Shown here: positions 61,101 to 64,000 of the stretch, piece by piece | Layout of the letters: each line of letters opens with the position of its first letter | Position numbering within the stretch: position 1 is the stretch's first letter | Assembly: GCA_009869945.1 (NCBI GenBank) | Contig: WIXG01000025.1 | Span: 186,001 to 250,000 of the forward strand | Reading direction: 5' to 3' | DNA: 64,000 bases | Origin: Mesaphorura yosii | Lineage: Eukaryota; Arthropoda; Collembola; Poduromorpha; Tullbergiidae | Position numbers and translations under genes: made by a program | Notes under the pieces: generated by a model | What the model was told of the DNA's origin: nothing | Databases searched by the model: none | The model's input: only the letters and a program-made list of their open reading frames with translations

Positions 61101-62939
61101 GCTCAGGATCAGTTACATTTTTGAGTGCTAGCTCAAAATCTTGTTGTTCCACAGTTTTCGGTAATAATGAAGCTCCCAATGAATTGCTTAGAAATAGGAC
61201 AGGAACTACATACGAGACTTCTAGCTGACCTGCAAACACCATAGACGTTCAAAGTCAACTTGTGGTCATTATAGTCTCTACTTGTTTTTATGCTTCAAAA
61301 TGTAACGGTTTAGAAATGACACACAAGCTCCCAGTTAACTCTTTATTAAAATGTCTTCATAATGTGAATCAATCACAATAATCCCAGTCTTCATAGTGTG
61401 AAAGATAAACTGGGTTAAAAGCTGCAGGCACTTTCAACCTTAATATAACTCGTTTAAGCCAGCATGACTAGCTTATCACTTGGGTAGCTAATGAAAGAAG
61501 GCAACTTACGTTTCAATTCACGGATACAAAGTTCTGGAAAATCGTGATCTTGTTTCTCTTCCAACTCTGTCTTCCAATGCAAGTCGGTAATGTGAAGCTC
61601 ATAACCGTGATTAGCCGTATACGAGCGAAGCTTTGGATAAATCTTTGTGTGCAGATTGCCTTTCTCCAGACGAAAATCTAGACAGTCACAGTAAAATGCG
61701 AAATGCAAATCTCTTAGTTAAATGGGCCTTCAAGTGGCATGGCATTTTGGAGCAGTTATTCGACTGATTTACCTTGCGAGTCTGACGCACAAACGTACAG
61801 CGTAATCTTCCGACATTTTGTGCAGGGTTTCACGCGTTGAATTCTGCCAGTCAGCAAATGCCTCGTGTTGTCGTTTTGTTTCCTCATTTCGAGGGGAAGC
61901 GTCAGCGGATGCAGTGACGAGTCATCGAACTCGGCTCCGGATTGAAGCATGGTGGGCGAACTCACAGACGCGGACTCAGCTGAAATGAGTTTGTAATAGT
62001 ATTTGGTTTAGCCGCAAGCGGGATCAATTGGCAGGCATGGCGCCTGTGAATAAACTCCTACTGCCATTGCCATTATTGTAGCTTACCTGAAACGCTAGAA
62101 GGCTCGATGTCTTTCAGTACTCGAGCTTTCGCTAAATTGGCTTTCTTTGAAGATTCACCTGCAGAACCTGCCTCTGTGCTTCCCTGACCGTTCTGACTGG
62201 GTCGTTTCGATTCATTCGAATGATTCTCTAATCCTTCGCCCGAGTCTTTTTTATGTGACCTAAAATTGGCCAAATACGACATACAATTTATTTTATATTG
62301 AATTATCCTAATTCGAAGCCCTTGACTCGGTTTGGTCTCTTAATTCGGATTCGCATGCTTGCGCGCATGCAGAGCTAGAAGCTAAATCAGGACATCAGGA
62401 GCGGAGGACAGCAAGTTCGTTCGTGTCAGAAATTCAATGATCAATCAGCAAACTAACAATCACAATCAAAAACTTCGACTGGCTGCGACGCAAATGCAGC
62501 AACTAAGCAACACACGGCTTTCACGGCGGGCGCCCTTTAACGGGCTCAGAAAGTGGGTCATTAGTCAAGAGTTCAGGACGAACTTTACTGCAAGCAGCTA
62601 ACAACAGTGTGACAACAGCGAACGTGTTAGATTAATGAAGCTGATAAGAGCTTCTTCGCTAATTGCGTGCGTGGTAAATAAGCGTATAAATTAGCTGCCA
62701 GTCTTTTAAGGACATGACGCACACGTTAATTAGAATTATTCTCAAATTCTAGCAACTACTCGTTTCGACCGGCTTCGCCGAGTGGATTATGAAGGGAGAC
62801 TGATCGTGCCAATTAAAAGGGCCTGCGAATTTGTGCAATATTAAATTTAGCAACGGTTTATCTAATCGCTAAGGACTTACCCTTCGGACTTCTCAGATGC
62901 GTCGCTTCCCTTTCTCTTCTTGTTGCAAATATTCCCCAT
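52167..62939 (-). CDS. NWD2: NACHT and WD-repeat protein, NWD2-like STAND ATPase
   Basis: Twenty-two exons, in transcript order: 62939-62881, 62259-62087, 61979-61773, 61677-61510, 61229-61003, 60924-60793, 60721-60554, 60476-60309, 60031-59982, 59871-59637, 59510-59427, 58200-58057, 57967-57830, 57731-57618, 57486-57378, 55169-54973, 54578-54511, 54075-52998, 52917-52743, 52662-52528, 52458-52378, 52297-52167; 1346 residues. The start MGNICNKKRKGSD follows an upstream run without a usable in-frame ATG. After a Ser/Lys-rich tail comes the N-terminal NWD region (KIYPKLRSY..YELHITDLHW; FELALKNV..LLAKWYCLDPHA; CYRLKPIS), close to human NWD2. The NACHT domain has the P-loop GPKGCGKT (465-472) and Walker B VVIIIDGLDE (ending 557). 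Winged-helix/linker regions follow (ALSLLCVARFGLCD, IIRWRDSTLYEIAQKRY, RRRLEEIPYQ). The C-terminal half from about 870 is WD-repeat-like (VCVWDAYT, LLVWDLTSRKL, ILVWDLVTG, VCLWNITNG). STAND proteins oligomerise on ATP binding; the trigger is unknown. Introns 15 (2.2 kb) and 11 (1.2 kb) are long. Exon 9's acceptor is the least certain. Confidence 0.9.
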
Positions 62940-64000
62940 GATGCCTTCTTTTCTGCTCGAAGTTTCTTAAACAACTTTGATAGCTTCTTGTCTGAACAAG
63001 GCTTCCGTCCGCTCTGGCTGTACGTGCACTGAAGAACTGTCACTTCATTTCAAGTGAGTGTGATTCATAAACTGTTTAGCGTGGGCTGAGGCCAATTTCG
63101 ACCACGGGTGGACTCGAGCAGAAGTGTTTTTCATCTCAGACACTGACGTCGCCTCTGGAATAAGAGTCTCGTAGGTCGTAGATAAATTTTCATTCAGTGA
63201 CCACGCATCTCATTTTTCATGTCGTCTGCGTAAACACTTTACTCGTAATCAATGTATCGTCGCCACAAGTACCAACTTCATGATGGGCAGGTTGGAGGCT
63301 GCTGCGACTGGAATTGTAATCTTTGACATTTGGAGGTTGACACGTCTTGCGGTGTGACCGTGATAATACTAATGGCAAACTACCGCCAGCCAGTAGCAGT
63401 AAGGTGAGTTCTTCAGTATTGGCCGTGAACATGAACAGCATGTGTGTACTTAATAATAATGTGGTCTGGCATAACCATTAGGTTGACTGCTTGTCAGTTT
63501 CCAACTTTCACTGACATCACCGCCGTGCTCGTGCTCAATGCAGAATTTAGTAGAACTTTATTGAAACTTTCCCAAGAGACCAGCTCGAAATGGGAGAAAT
63601 TGACGGCGTGAGATTGAAAGACAAAGCTGGGGAAATGAGTCAAGGTCAAGGAGTTTGCAGACCACAAGCAAATGTAACTTGCCGGTCCAAGAAGCTGTGG
63701 TTACGGATCGTGGCAGGAAACTCGCTGGCTAAGCAGGCAACTTCTGCTTTCGGAGTTTCGAAAGGTTTAATGGGATAAGTTGCAAGAATTCTCTTTCTGT
63801 TGAATGTTTAGCCTGCAACGGCCAGTTACAGTTTAAGGAGAGTTAGATGATCGCTCTTGACATCAGGAAGCTGAATCATATTATAGTTGTAAGCCATGTT
63901 GATCTCTGATGAGACTGTGACGCTTTCGACTTCATATTTGATTTAGGAGGAATTTCACCAGAAACCTGAAAACAAGCAATTATCACTGTTAGACATAATT
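62940..64000. other. Region upstream of the NWD2-like gene
   Basis: Should contain the NWD2-like promoter and 5' UTR (minus strand). A 62-codon frame at 63590-63778 (+, starting MGEIDGVRLKDKAGE) has no family match and no splice partner. Nothing else was recognised before the window ends. Confidence 0.35.

Noticed and set aside
62858-63043. 61-codon minus-strand frame overlapping NWD2 exon 1
   Set aside because: It lacks an ATG start and uses another frame. The MGNIC frame joins exon 2 in phase.

Overview
The window is animal nuclear DNA. Protein-coding genes are split by many GT-AG introns, most of them 60-100 nt. Intergenic DNA is AT-rich, and AATAAA-type poly(A) signals follow several stop codons. 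The gene set (an insect-type gustatory receptor, a dmrt93B-type DM-domain gene, a coracle/protein 4.1 gene) points to an arthropod. A crustacean or another non-insect arthropod seems plausible, but I cannot name a species. Almost all genes had to be assembled by hand by joining exons so that splice sites, phase and protein-family similarity agreed. Every joined model below closes in frame.

Layout. 1-4242: no convincing gene. 4243-5388 (+): calcyphosine-like four-EF-hand protein. 8537-10245 (+): DMRT with DM and DMA domains, closest to dmrt93B/DMRT3. 11255-12821 (+): gustatory receptor. 12951-13736: fold-back inverted duplication, probably mobile-element derived. 14798-16553 (+): GnT-IV (MGAT4) glycosyltransferase, followed by a decayed copy of its own last-exon sequence. 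17565-20002 (+): ABHD13-like hydrolase. 21045-22477 (+): GDAP1-like GST-fold protein. 23072-24379 (-): FITM fat-storage-inducing protein. About 24.4-31.0 kb: large gene-poor stretch. 31038-36787 (+): protein 4.1/coracle with FERM, FA and C-terminal domains, 18 coding exons. About 36.8-45.4 kb: second gene-poor stretch. 45453-48169 (+): TINAG-like, catalytically dead cathepsin-B relative. 48915-50694 (-): unrecognised protein with a membrane segment near each end. 52167-62939 (-): large NWD2-like NACHT/WD-repeat protein, 22 coding exons.

The genes do not form an operon or an obvious pathway. They look like ordinary independent animal genes. CAPSL, DMRT, Gr, MGAT4, ABHD13 and GDAP1 lie head-to-tail on the plus strand. 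GDAP1/FITM and TINAG-like/unknown are convergent pairs. Two broad themes recur: membrane or lipid biology (ABHD13, FITM, GDAP1) and cell surface or extracellular matrix (MGAT4, coracle, TINAG-like).

I found no convincing undescribed multi-gene system, and no CRISPR array, rRNA or confident tRNA. The observations most worth a second look are the duplicated MGAT4 exon fragment, the fold-back element, the Asp replacing the catalytic nucleophile in the TINAG-like protein, the MGxxC N-terminus of the NWD2-like protein, three introns or extensions with reading consequences (CAPSL, coracle, GDAP1), and the unrecognised two-membrane-segment gene.
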